DNA of 64,000 nt from Bacillus timonensis (GCF_000285535.1 NZ_HE610986.1:538038-602037), one strand, 5' to 3'; counted from the first letter of the stretch, positions 35,380 through 44,532 are shown. The notes: generated by a model not told the origin, from the letters alone. Program-made: numbers and translations.

Positions 35380-36294
35380 TTACTTTTGAAGTATTGATAT
35401 TTTTCTCTCAATCTCATTTTGTATTTTTTCATCAGTACATATAGTAGATGCTAATAAGTAATATTCCAAAGCCTTGACATATAATTCCGAAAGTTCATAT
35501 ACATAGGCCAAATTATATAATAAATCGAAGTCAAATTCGTAGTTCTCTAATCCATTCAATAAAATAGTTTTAGCCATCTCTAGATTATTTTCTTTTATTG
35601 AAATTGCCGCTTTCAAAGAATATATATCGATATCATGTTCAACTAATTTTTCATAATTCTCCAGGATTTGTTTCGCTTCATTTGTATTCCCATTGTTAAT
35701 TAATTTTTCTATATTATTTTTAATTTGGGTTCTTAATAATAATTGCTCTTCTTTTTCAGCTTTTATCTCTTTTATTAGCCTCCCAGGATTTCCTGCTACA
35801 ATTGTATTTTTCATTACATCTCGAGTAATAACACTATTTGCAGCAATAATTGCATTATCCCCTATATTTACTCCTTTTAAAATTGTAACATTTGATCCAA
35901 CCCATACATTGTTACCTATTCTAATAGGTGCACATTTTCCAAATGAACTTCTTCTTGATGTTGGGCTTATTTCGTGCCCGTCATGATCAAACATTGTTAC
36001 CCTGTCACCTATCAGACAATCTTCACCGATTACAACACTATCTGCAGTAATTATAGTAATATCGTTACTTAAATGACTCCTACTGCCAATATTCACATAG
36101 GAATTTTCATATCGAGCCTGTATTAGGGTATGCATCCCATAAAAATGCGGAGCCAGTTCATAACCAACAATTACGTCATCACCAAATACTACTTTACCTA
36201 ACCCATTAAAAATAGTAGTTTGATTGAATTTCACATTTTCTCCCAATATTAAATTTTCATAGTTTGTTGCAAAGAGATTCCCATTTTGCTGCAT
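35380..36294 (-). CDS. Hexapeptide acetyltransferase fused to TPR-like domain
   Basis: Residues 1-175 of the 304-residue product form a left-handed beta-helix acetyltransferase of the Maa/NodL kind, with DHDGHEISPTSRR, IRIGNNVWVGSNVTILKGV and AGNPGRLIKEI. Residues 185-304 are helical with TPR-like units (NTNEAKQILENYEKL and LYNLAYVYELSELYVKALEYY). This fusion is unusual; the same TPR theme recurs in the neighbouring glycosyltransferases. The start is ATG 36294 just after AGGAGA. It may O-acetylate the glycan, or act as a second N-acyltransferase. Confidence 0.85.
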   Translation of the reverse strand: MQQNGNLFATNYENLILGENVKFNQTTIFNGLGKVVFGDDVIVGYELAPHFYGMHTLIQARYENSYVNIGSRSHLSNDITIITADSVVIGEDCLIGDRVTMFDHDGHEISPTSRRSSFGKCAPIRIGNNVWVGSNVTILKGVNIGDNAIIAANSVITRDVMKNTIVAGNPGRLIKEIKAEKEEQLLLRTQIKNNIEKLINNGNTNEAKQILENYEKLVEHDIDIYSLKAAISIKENNLEMAKTILLNGLENYEFDFDLLYNLAYVYELSELYVKALEYYLLASTICTDEKIQNEIERKISILQK

Positions 36295-36435
36295 ATTTTC
36301 TCCTATCATTCAATTCATTTATTTATAAGAAAATCAAATGGTTATAAAAAATCAACTTTAACAGTGTATTTCATGCAATTATGGCTATAACAAGAATTAT
36401 TCACATAATTTACTCTAAGAAGATTTTGAAATCAC

Positions 36436-37170
36436 TTAATTAGTAATTATTAATTGGTTATTTGACTTTAGAACAATTTCATTTGCAAATTTTAAGGATT
36501 CAAAAGTACCCGCGTCTGTCCAAGATCCCTCTAGGATATCGTATTCCAATTGGCCATTTTCAATATAAAGATTATTGACAGATGATATTTCTAACTCTCC
36601 TCGATTTGAAGGCTTAATTTCCCTTATAAAATTAAATACTTGGCTATCATACATATAATATCCAATAACGGCATAATCTGATTTTGGAATATTTGGCTTT
36701 TCTTCAATTTGTATTACTTTTTTTTCATCAATAGCGGCTACTCCATATCTTTCTGGGTCTCCTACCTTTTTTAGTAAAATCCTAGCACCATACTTTTGAT
36801 TTATAAAACGATCTACATTAGGCTTAATAGACGTAGTAGAAATATTATCTCCAAGGATGACAACAATTTTTTCACCTTGAGCGAAGTTTTCAGCCAGCGC
36901 AAGAGCTTGTGCAATACCTCCCGCTTCTTCCTGAACTTTATATGTAAAAGAACAACCAAGTTCTTTTCCACTGCCTAATAAATTCACTACGTCCCCCATA
37001 TGCTGGGTGCTCGTAACTATTAATATTTCTGTAATGCCAACTGATATTAATTGTTTTATTGGATTGAAAATCATTGGTTCTTTTCCTACGGGGAGAAGAT
37101 GTTTATTAGTAACTTTTGTAAGAGGGTATAATCTAGTTCCTTTACCTCCTGCAAGAATTATTCCTTTCAT
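36436..37170 (-). CDS. rfbA: Glucose-1-phosphate thymidylyltransferase (short form)
   Basis: The 244-residue nucleotidyltransferase opens with the signature KGIILAGGKGTRLYPLT and contains NKHLLPVGKEPMIFNPI and VVILGDNI (metal-binding Asp). It makes dTDP-glucose for RfbB. It is shorter than the roughly 290-residue E. coli RmlA, as in some other Bacillus sugar clusters. AAGG lies before the ATG. A 190-bp AT-rich gap upstream separates it from the glycosyltransferases. Confidence 0.92.
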   Translation of the reverse strand: MKGIILAGGKGTRLYPLTKVTNKHLLPVGKEPMIFNPIKQLISVGITEILIVTSTQHMGDVVNLLGSGKELGCSFTYKVQEEAGGIAQALALAENFAQGEKIVVILGDNISTTSIKPNVDRFINQKYGARILLKKVGDPERYGVAAIDEKKVIQIEEKPNIPKSDYAVIGYYMYDSQVFNFIREIKPSNRGELEISSVNNLYIENGQLEYDILEGSWTDAGTFESLKFANEIVLKSNNQLIITN

Positions 37171-37360
37171 TACTTACCTTCCTTATTAGCTAATAATTAT
37201 CTATTAATTCGGCCAATTTTTATAATTGATATCCCAATTTAAAGTTTTCTTTTAAAAAATAGAAAACACCTAATATGTCCCTACATTTCACTGGTAATAA
37301 CTTATATCAATTATTACAAAAAATGATTAGGAGTCTTTTCTTCAAATCGTTTTTTTAAAA

Positions 37361-38641
37361 TCAGATACTAGTTAAAATTTGATTTACAGAGGTTGGTTGA
37401 ATTCCCTTAAAGTTATTTAATAAATCTAGGGCTTCTCCTCTTCTTCCAACATTCCAAAGTTCATAAAATCTCCAACTTAAATATAAATAGACTTGGGTCT
37501 CGAACCATTTATCTATTTCTTCATCAGAAAATCCATTTTGTAAACAATAGTTCTTAATAACCTTTAATTCATTAATTGTTGTATAATCAAATTCAAGCGG
37601 AAGCGATTTTGATATATTTTGGCTATGCAGAGTATATACCCCAACATAATCTTTCAGTACCCAGACGTCGCCTGCCAGCATTAATTTTAAATGTAAAAAT
37701 AAATCCTTGCAGTGGGTTACTTCTTTTAAGCACCCCATCTTAATTGCAGTTTCTTTCCTAAATACCGTTGATAACCCACTATTTATATTATAATAATGGC
37801 CTATTTTATAATTTAAAAAGTAATCTCTTCCACTTATAACAGCATCTAAATCATATCCATTTGCATATACTTCATTAGTATGCTCATTTTTAATATATGC
37901 ATTTCCAACAACCATCGAAATATTACTATTTTCATTTAGTATTTTTACAGCTTTACAAATAAAATGATTATCAACTAGATAATCGTCGTGGTCGATGAAT
38001 ATAACATATTCACCACTAGCGTAATTATAAAATGCTTGCATGACGTTAAAAATCATTCCATAATTTGTTGGATTTTTAACATAGATAATTTCATTATTAT
38101 TTCGGTATTTTTCCATTTCTATGTTCGTTCCATCAGTTGAGCAATCATCCACAACAATTATCTCTTTGTTTAAATACGTCTGATTTTTAGCACTTTCTAA
38201 TGCCCTTATTAGCATCTCTTTTCGATTATAAGTAGTAATGATAATACTGACTTTGGGTAAAGATTCGGCTATCAAAGATAATTCATCTATCGAAACTTGA
38301 ATTTCATTTATAATATCGATTTCCTGAGTTAAGCTTTTAGCAAGTTCATAATAATGATAAGCTAACTCGATGTTATAAAGTCTTTGGTGAAGATATCCTT
38401 TATTAAATAGTAAATCAACATCATTTGGTGCTATTTCTAACCCCTTGTTAATATATAGTTCAGCTTCTGAGTAGTTTTCTTCAATTATTGATATTATCCC
38501 CAAAAAACAATATATTTCTTTATTTATATACCTTTTACCGAGATAGATTTCAATTTTATGCGTAGCTTCAACTATCTCGCCACTCTCAATTAATTTAGAA
38601 ATCTCATTTATATATAATGTTTCTTCCGGGTATTTTCCCAT
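37361..38641 (-). CDS. TPR-GT2 glycosyltransferase
   Basis: The 426-residue product has an N-terminal TPR-like region (INKGLEIAPNDVDLLFNKGY, residues 45-110), then a family 2 GT-A domain from about residue 135: SIIITTYNRKEMLIRALESA, VVDDCSTDGTN, and FIDHDDYLVD with the DxD-type metal site. The start is ATG 38641, seven bases after GGGGAGG; a longer frame would overlap the upstream gene and has no ribosome site. The domain order is the reverse of its neighbour at 38662-39786. It is probably one of the flagellin glycan assembly enzymes. Confidence 0.87.
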   Translation of the reverse strand: MGKYPEETLYINEISKLIESGEIVEATHKIEIYLGKRYINKEIYCFLGIISIIEENYSEAELYINKGLEIAPNDVDLLFNKGYLHQRLYNIELAYHYYELAKSLTQEIDIINEIQVSIDELSLIAESLPKVSIIITTYNRKEMLIRALESAKNQTYLNKEIIVVDDCSTDGTNIEMEKYRNNNEIIYVKNPTNYGMIFNVMQAFYNYASGEYVIFIDHDDYLVDNHFICKAVKILNENSNISMVVGNAYIKNEHTNEVYANGYDLDAVISGRDYFLNYKIGHYYNINSGLSTVFRKETAIKMGCLKEVTHCKDLFLHLKLMLAGDVWVLKDYVGVYTLHSQNISKSLPLEFDYTTINELKVIKNYCLQNGFSDEEIDKWFETQVYLYLSWRFYELWNVGRRGEALDLLNNFKGIQPTSVNQILTSI

Positions 38642-38661
38642 CCAAGAACCTCCCCAATTCC

Positions 38662-39786
38662 TTATTTTACGAATTTCCTCCAAGTATGATCAATAAGATT
38701 AAACCCTAATGAGGATCCAATTGCTCGTAAGTTTTCAATTGGTTCATTATAATCTGGGGCTAAATATATTGCATTCAAAAAGTGCTTTTTGGCAGTGACA
38801 AAGTCACCTTTAAAACAATAGGACTCTCCTATATAATTTTCCGTTATGGCATCCTTATCTTTTACCAACTTGAAATTACTAATTGCTTGATCATAATCTT
38901 TTAATAGCATAAATCCCATGCCAACAATAAATTTTTCTGTCTCATTTGAAACTTCATAACTTTTAGCTTTCTCTATGTAATCATTCGCATGAATAAAAAG
39001 ACCTCTTTTGGCCAAAAGGTATGCAAGGATTATATATGCAATCGCTTCATTATTTACTTGATTATTATTTTTCCAATTTATTTCAGGAAACAAATCCATT
39101 AATGACGTCCTTTGTAAAAACTTGCTTAAATGGAGATTAAGGACATTATAATTATTTTCTAACGAAGTGAGGCTACTTCCGTGTCTCCTATATAATAATA
39201 ACGGCTTATTTACATGCACCGTTTTTATATTAAGATTAGTAAAGATTTGAGAGATAAAATCAGTGTCCGTACCAATCCTTAAATCCTCATCAAAATTTAC
39301 TCCTAAAAATGTATCTCTCTTAAACATAATTGAAGGATTATTAAACGGAGTTCCTATTTTGAGAAAATAACTAAGAATATTTTTGCTGGATACTTGTTTA
39401 GATTGCCAGTAACCAATTGGTACACCTTGCTCTTCTATTAAAAGCACATCAGAATGAACAAAATCCGCATCATATGCTTCTATTTCATCTTTCAACACCT
39501 GTAGTCTGTTCGGTAAACTAACATCATCAGCATCTTGCCAAACAATATATATCCCTTTTGCTATTCTCAAACCTGCATTTCTTGCCGCCGCCTCTCCCTG
39601 ATTATTCTGATATACATAGACAATTCTTTCATCATCATAAGAATTAATTATCTGTTCACTTCTATCTGTCGATCCGTCATTAATTATAATAAATTCATAT
39701 TTTTGCTCCGTTTGATTCAATATACTTTCAATAGATTCCTTCAAATATTTTTCGGCATTGTAGACCGGCATTATTACACTAATCAT
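38662..39786 (-). CDS. GT2-TPR glycosyltransferase
   Basis: The 374-residue product starts with a GT-A domain: SVIMPVYNAEKYLKESIESI, INDGSTDRSEQI, and WQDADDVSLPNRL with the metal-binding DAD near residue 88. The last 120 residues contain TPR-like helices (DYDQAISNFKLVKDKDA and GDFVTAKKHFLNAIYLAPDY). It lies 31 bp after the GT4 gene and 20 bp before the TPR-GT2 gene, in one run of glycosyltransferases. Confidence 0.88.
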   Translation of the reverse strand: MISVIMPVYNAEKYLKESIESILNQTEQKYEFIIINDGSTDRSEQIINSYDDERIVYVYQNNQGEAAARNAGLRIAKGIYIVWQDADDVSLPNRLQVLKDEIEAYDADFVHSDVLLIEEQGVPIGYWQSKQVSSKNILSYFLKIGTPFNNPSIMFKRDTFLGVNFDEDLRIGTDTDFISQIFTNLNIKTVHVNKPLLLYRRHGSSLTSLENNYNVLNLHLSKFLQRTSLMDLFPEINWKNNNQVNNEAIAYIILAYLLAKRGLFIHANDYIEKAKSYEVSNETEKFIVGMGFMLLKDYDQAISNFKLVKDKDAITENYIGESYCFKGDFVTAKKHFLNAIYLAPDYNEPIENLRAIGSSLGFNLIDHTWRKFVK

Positions 39787-39817
39787 TTAGCAAATCTCCT
39801 TATATAGCTATATCAAA

Positions 39818-41569
39818 TCACAATACATTAAAATGATTTAGCAGCACATTATTAATATCTCCAATAAATTCCGGAAAACTATATGCATCTTGCATTAACA
39901 TTACTTGTCCCAGTAGTTGCTCTCCTATAACTTGATTGCCTTTTTCGATTAACAAGATGCCATATATATAGAGTAAATCTGTATAGTATGGATATTCTTT
40001 TATAGCTTCCACTAAAAGCTCCATTAGAGAATTATCAAAATTCAATTCATATAGGCATAGTGCAACCCAACGTAAACAGACTGCATGTTCATTCGATCCT
40101 ATTGGCAATGACCCTAATTTTTTATTAAAAAATTTCAAAGCTTCCTGAAAATTTTTGTTTTTAAAATATAGTAACCCCTCAGAGTAGAACTGATTATCTT
40201 CTATACCTTGTTTCAGTTTCACATTAAGTTTTTCAACAATTCCATTACCATTTATATTTTTTCTTTTCACCAAGGATTCCCATCTATATATAGAAAGCCC
40301 TTGGATTACATTTATTTCCCTTAGAAGTTGAATTTCATCCGCGTTCGTATTCACTAAAAAAGAGTTTATTAACTCTTCATCATTTATATTAGCAAGTTCA
40401 CTAATTGTGTAATTTTTTTCCCATTCATTCAATGTATATTTTTTTGTTAATTTATGAGATGCTACTTCCCTGTAATAAATAAGTAAATCAGATAATATAT
40501 TTTCCCACTTATAATCTTCTGACGTTTTAATTCCATTCAATTTTAACCTGGTATACAGTTCATCATCTTCAAGTAATTTTATTATTTGTTCAACCATTTC
40601 AGGTACATTGCCTGGAGCAGTCATTAAACAGTTATAATTATTTATGGCGTATTCATTAATACCTGTATTATCTGTTGTAATTACAGGTATTCCACAAGAC
40701 ATAGCTTCTAATGAAGGTAGTGGAAACGACTCATAATAGGAACCACACACGTAAAAGTCTGCTTTTCTATAGATTTCTCCTATGACCTTTTGTGGCGGGT
40801 TAACATAAACTTCGCCTAATTTTTCAATTGGTTCAGTTTGTGTTATCCACAAAAGTTCAATATTATATCCTCTATCCTTTACCTTTAAATATGATTCTTT
40901 TAAGTCTTTGATTCCCTTAAATTCTGAATGCTCACTTCCTACAATAAGCATGTATTTCTTATCGGAAACAATTTTACTTTTAGGATAAAAGATTTCATTA
41001 TTTAATGCATTGTGTACAACATCTGAATCCCTATTAAAATTTTTCTTAATTAATTTTGAAATTTGACTAGAAACAGCCATTATTTTATAGGGAAGTTGAA
41101 AATTAGAATAAATTATATCCTTTTTTTCTCCATCCAAAATATCCCAGTCGAATAGATGGAAATCCCCTTGTTCAAAATAAATAACAGGTGCAACACCCAT
41201 TTCTACACATGCCCCTATATGCTCCCAGTATGTAGCTATAATTAAATCACACTGAGGTATGAATCTAGTTATTTCTATTTGGAAAGGAACAAAAACATAA
41301 TTGGCCTTTATTGGAAACCAGTCAGGTTTAGCGAAATGTGATAATATTGTTACTGTTACGCCAAGTTCAGTTAACCCGTTCGCATGCTCAAATATAATCT
41401 TTGTTCCGCCACAAACTCCTACATGGTTCATTACATATACGACATGGATATCCTCTTTAATAGTTGAATTAACTTCAACCTTGTCAACTATTTGTTTATT
41501 TATCTTATTTACTCGATTTGCTCTACTAATATATTCATTAATTCTTAGTTTTTCTATTAGTCCCGTCAT
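39818..41569 (-). CDS. GT4-type glycosyltransferase with TPR-like tail
   Basis: The 583-residue product has a GT-B fold: an N-terminal Rossmann domain with YVMNHVGVCGGTKIIFEHAN near residue 45, then the nucleotide-sugar half with SYYESFPLPSLEAMSCGIPV near residue 280 (the E-x7-E region) and TTDNTGINEYAI. Residues 460-583 contain TPR-like helices (FKNKNFQEALKFFNKKLG). The ATG follows GAGGG at 8 bp. It is the second gene of the island and probably adds a sugar to the flagellin-linked glycan. Confidence 0.88.
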   Translation of the reverse strand: MTGLIEKLRINEYISRANRVNKINKQIVDKVEVNSTIKEDIHVVYVMNHVGVCGGTKIIFEHANGLTELGVTVTILSHFAKPDWFPIKANYVFVPFQIEITRFIPQCDLIIATYWEHIGACVEMGVAPVIYFEQGDFHLFDWDILDGEKKDIIYSNFQLPYKIMAVSSQISKLIKKNFNRDSDVVHNALNNEIFYPKSKIVSDKKYMLIVGSEHSEFKGIKDLKESYLKVKDRGYNIELLWITQTEPIEKLGEVYVNPPQKVIGEIYRKADFYVCGSYYESFPLPSLEAMSCGIPVITTDNTGINEYAINNYNCLMTAPGNVPEMVEQIIKLLEDDELYTRLKLNGIKTSEDYKWENILSDLLIYYREVASHKLTKKYTLNEWEKNYTISELANINDEELINSFLVNTNADEIQLLREINVIQGLSIYRWESLVKRKNINGNGIVEKLNVKLKQGIEDNQFYSEGLLYFKNKNFQEALKFFNKKLGSLPIGSNEHAVCLRWVALCLYELNFDNSLMELLVEAIKEYPYYTDLLYIYGILLIEKGNQVIGEQLLGQVMLMQDAYSFPEFIGDINNVLLNHFNVL

Positions 41570-41609
41570 AAGTTAATCCCTCATCATTTGTATAAGTAAA
41601 AATTACTTT

Positions 41610-43481
41610 CTAAAACCCTTGTAACATCGACAAATCATTTAAAGACATTTCTTTTAAAATTATATTCATTCCATCTGTATCATTTATTTTCTCGTAAAAG
41701 TTATATAAATTATTTAAATGTTGATAATTTGGAGTTTTATTATACAGTTCGTTATATACCTGAATGGCCTTTGACAAATTTCCGCTAGCAAGATATATAT
41801 CACCTTGGAGGCTGAATAAATTATCATTCACTACTTTACTTTCAATACTATTAAGTATATTAATCATATATTCTGAAAGGCCTAGTAAGTACGCTTGTTT
41901 ACTCAACTCAAAAGTAACTTTGCCATATCTACTTAGCCCATTAGCCATCTTAATGAATATCTCTTTTTCATTCATATTAATAAAATTTGATATCGATTTA
42001 ACAATAATCTTACTAACGTTATCTGTTAATTTAGTATAATCAACATTGCCATCGTCTAAAATTTCAAGTAGAATTTCCTTCTCTTCTTCTACTAAATCTA
42101 ATTGTAATACAATCTCATCCCTTAATTTTCTATCATTTCTTAATATGGCTAAACTGAGAATATCAGTTAAATATTCACCCTTAAAAACACTTATGTCCTT
42201 CAAATATAAATATGCCTCGTCATATTTATTCCCATATAAAAGTGCTATAAATAATAGCTGCTCATCTACTTTTAAATTGAATTCTGTTATCAATTCTAAT
42301 AGTAGATTTGATCTTTTTGCTAGCAAGACGCCTAATAGAAGGAGCATTTCTTTACTGTTATTCATCGGAAAAACCTTTTTAATATTTTCATTTATGGCAT
42401 TCTTATCTATCCCCGATTGAGTTAATACATTTATATACTGAGAAATGGCCGGGGCAAAATTCTTTTTTTCTGTGATAGCACTAATTGCATGGTTTAAAGC
42501 CCCTAGTAGCTTTCCTTGCCGTTGTAATACTTCAGACAACTTTATACTAGCTAAATAACTTCCAACACCTTCAATTGTCTGAAAATATTCTACCTCTCCG
42601 AGTTCCAGACACTTTTTATATGCAAATTCAGCATCAAGCAAAAAGTTGTTTTGGCTGTATAAATTTCCTAACATAAAATAGAATCCAGTATATTTAGGAT
42701 AAATTTTCGTTGCATCTTTAATAAGGCTAATTCCATCTTCTAATTTCCCCATTGTTAAGAGGCTGTCACCCATTAAATAGAGGAGATAAGGAACATATAC
42801 TTTTTCTTTACTTAAAAAATATGATTTTTTAAAAGCCTCCAAAGCTTCTTTGGGTTTTCCTCCAACTTTGAGTTGAACACCAAGATTAAATAAATTATAT
42901 CCAGTTGGAAATTCTTTCGTCTCTTTAAGTAAAATCTCTAGATTTCGATTATATTTATCCCTTTCCTTATACATTTCTTGCGTATAACCATCATGGTGAA
43001 TGAGAACATCACCAAATTCACTTGTAAGATTAGTAAACTCCTCAATATTTAGATGCTCATGAATTTTACCATAATAAGATAATCCTATATTATTTTTAAA
43101 AAGTCTTATAGCTTGATGATAGGATACATATCCATTACTCATATTATTTTTAATTTTTAAAACGTAGTAATCTTTACCGGATAAAATTACTTCTTCAATT
43201 TTCGTATTATGATCTAAAAATTCATCAGCGTCCAACACTAAAATATACTCACTTGAGGCTTTGTTAATTGAAAAATTACGAGCATCAGCAAAATCATTTT
43301 TCCACTCATAATTATATACCTTAGCTCCATATTCTTCGGCAATTTTGATAGTTTTATCCGAAGATCCAGTATCAACAATAATGATTTCATTTACTTCATT
43401 CCGTAAACTTTCCAAACATTTAGGTAAAAACTTTTCTTCATTTTTTACAATCATACAGACTGACAATGTTTTTTTAACCAA
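41610..43481 (-). CDS. GT2 glycosyltransferase with long TPR tail
   Basis: The 623-residue product has a GT-A domain at the N-terminus (SVCMIVKNEEKFLPKCLESL, VDTGSSDKTIKIAEEYGA, and LDADEFLD near residue 92) and some 400 residues of TPR-like repeats (FNLGVQLKVGGKPKEALEAF, and FYFMLGNLYSQNNF). The N-terminal 150 residues closely resemble the enzyme at 28472-29533. The start is TTG 43481 after GGGTGA. It is the first gene after hag and lies behind a sigma-D-like promoter. By position it is a good candidate for the enzyme that glycosylates flagellin first, with the TPR part recognising flagellin. Confidence 0.88.
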   Translation of the reverse strand: MVKKTLSVCMIVKNEEKFLPKCLESLRNEVNEIIIVDTGSSDKTIKIAEEYGAKVYNYEWKNDFADARNFSINKASSEYILVLDADEFLDHNTKIEEVILSGKDYYVLKIKNNMSNGYVSYHQAIRLFKNNIGLSYYGKIHEHLNIEEFTNLTSEFGDVLIHHDGYTQEMYKERDKYNRNLEILLKETKEFPTGYNLFNLGVQLKVGGKPKEALEAFKKSYFLSKEKVYVPYLLYLMGDSLLTMGKLEDGISLIKDATKIYPKYTGFYFMLGNLYSQNNFLLDAEFAYKKCLELGEVEYFQTIEGVGSYLASIKLSEVLQRQGKLLGALNHAISAITEKKNFAPAISQYINVLTQSGIDKNAINENIKKVFPMNNSKEMLLLLGVLLAKRSNLLLELITEFNLKVDEQLLFIALLYGNKYDEAYLYLKDISVFKGEYLTDILSLAILRNDRKLRDEIVLQLDLVEEEKEILLEILDDGNVDYTKLTDNVSKIIVKSISNFINMNEKEIFIKMANGLSRYGKVTFELSKQAYLLGLSEYMINILNSIESKVVNDNLFSLQGDIYLASGNLSKAIQVYNELYNKTPNYQHLNNLYNFYEKINDTDGMNIILKEMSLNDLSMLQGF

Positions 43482-43539
43482 TCAAATCACCCATATCCTG
43501 TATTTAAACATAGTGTTCGTATTTTACATATCATTACTA

Positions 43540-43566
43540 ATATCGACAAATTTCCTCCTTTCTTAA
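43540..43566 (-). promoter_or_regulatory. Sigma-D-like promoter of the glycosylation island
   Basis: On the minus strand TTAA (43563-43566) is 15 bp from GTCGATAT (43540-43547), which differs from the sigma-D -10 by one base. It lies between the hag terminator and the first glycosyltransferase gene. Confidence 0.65.
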
Positions 43567-43613
43567 CAGGAATTAATTTACAAGGGGTTAAATCTATGCC
43601 TAATATGAAAATA

Positions 43614-43635
43614 GGCCCTTAGTTTCCTAAGGACC
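43614..43635 (-). terminator. Terminator of hag
   Basis: On the minus strand GGTCCTTAG-GAAA-CTAAGGGCC forms a 9-bp stem (one G-U) with a tetraloop, followed by TATTTTC. It lies 16 bp after the hag stop codon. Confidence 0.9.
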
Positions 43636-43650
43636 CTTACTCAATAAATA

Positions 43651-44493
43651 TTAACGAAGAAGTTGAAGAACCCCTTGTGGTTGCTGGTTAGCTTGAGCAA
43701 GCATAGCTTGTGCAGCTTGAGTAAGAATATTATTCTTAGTCATGTTCATCATTTCTTTTGCCATGTCTACGTCACGGATACGAGACTCGGCTGCTTGTAA
43801 GTTCTCAGATGTTGTACCTAGGTTGTTAATTGTGTGCTCTAAGCGGTTTTGTACAGCACCTAAGTTTGAACGATTTTTAGATACAGTGTCAATTGCATCT
43901 TGAATTTTGTCAAGGTTTGCGGTTGCAATTGAGTTTAATGATGATGAAGCACTGACTGTAGAACTTAAATCAGATAATTGAGTAGTAGCCACCCCTAGTG
44001 TTGATGCAGTAGCATCTACTAAGCTCATCGAAATAGTCTCGCCTTGGTTTGCTCCAACTTGGAATGTTAATGATGAAGTTGTGTTTAATAAATCTTTAGT
44101 ATTAAATTGTGTTTGATTAGCAATATCATCAATTTGTGAAGTTAATTGAGTTATCTCCGCTTGAATTTTAGCAGTATCATCAGTTGTTAATGTTTCGTTA
44201 GCTGCTTGTGTAGTTAACTCAGCCATACGTTGTAACATTGCATGTGTTTCGTTAAGTGCACCTTCAGCAGTTTGGATTAATGAGATAGCATCTTGAGAGT
44301 TACTTTGAGCTTGGTTTAATCCACGAATTTGGTTACGCATTTTTTCAGAGATTGCAAGACCTGCTGCATCGTCTGCCGCACGGTTGATACGGTATCCTGA
44401 AGATAGTTTCTCCATAGATTTAGATGCATTTGTATTGTTGTAAGCTAATTGACGATGTGTATTCATCGCTGAGATATTGTGATTAATTCTCAT
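43651..44493 (-). CDS. hag: Flagellin
   Basis: The 280-residue product has the N-terminal flagellin D0/D1 domain (MRINHNISAMNTHRQLAYNN and SGYRINRAADDAAGLAISEKM) and the C-terminal D1/D0 domain (NRLEHTINNLGTTSENLQAA, ending ANQQPQGVLQLLR). The central variable domain is very short. It contains Ser/Thr-rich stretches (residues 160-195, for example SSTVSASSSLNS) that could accept O-glycans. It has its own sigma-D promoter and a leader with CsrA-type sites, and is followed by a strong terminator and then the glycosylation island. Confidence 0.97.
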   Translation of the reverse strand: MRINHNISAMNTHRQLAYNNTNASKSMEKLSSGYRINRAADDAAGLAISEKMRNQIRGLNQAQSNSQDAISLIQTAEGALNETHAMLQRMAELTTQAANETLTTDDTAKIQAEITQLTSQIDDIANQTQFNTKDLLNTTSSLTFQVGANQGETISMSLVDATASTLGVATTQLSDLSSTVSASSSLNSIATANLDKIQDAIDTVSKNRSNLGAVQNRLEHTINNLGTTSENLQAAESRIRDVDMAKEMMNMTKNNILTQAAQAMLAQANQQPQGVLQLLR

Positions 44494-44496
44494 TTT

Positions 44497-44532
44497 GTAT
44501 TTCCTCCTTGAGTTTGACCCACATCCATGTGG
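44497..44532 (-). promoter_or_regulatory. CsrA-binding region in the hag leader
   Basis: On the minus strand CCACATGGATGTGG (44519-44532) forms a short hairpin that exposes GGA, matching the CsrA consensus ACARGGAUGU in nine of ten positions. A second GGA-bearing site, CAAGGAGGA, overlaps the Shine-Dalgarno (44500-44511). Two such sites are known to mediate CsrA repression of hag in B. subtilis. Confidence 0.75.

Noticed and set aside
29732-37170. dTDP-rhamnose operon
   Set aside because: Only rfbA and rfbB are present. The next genes are a ketoisomerase and an aminotransferase, not rfbC and rfbD.
38641-38683. 22-base overlap of two glycosyltransferase genes
   Set aside because: The longer start at 38683 has no ribosome site. 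The ATG at 38641 has GGGGAGG and gives a 20-bp gap.
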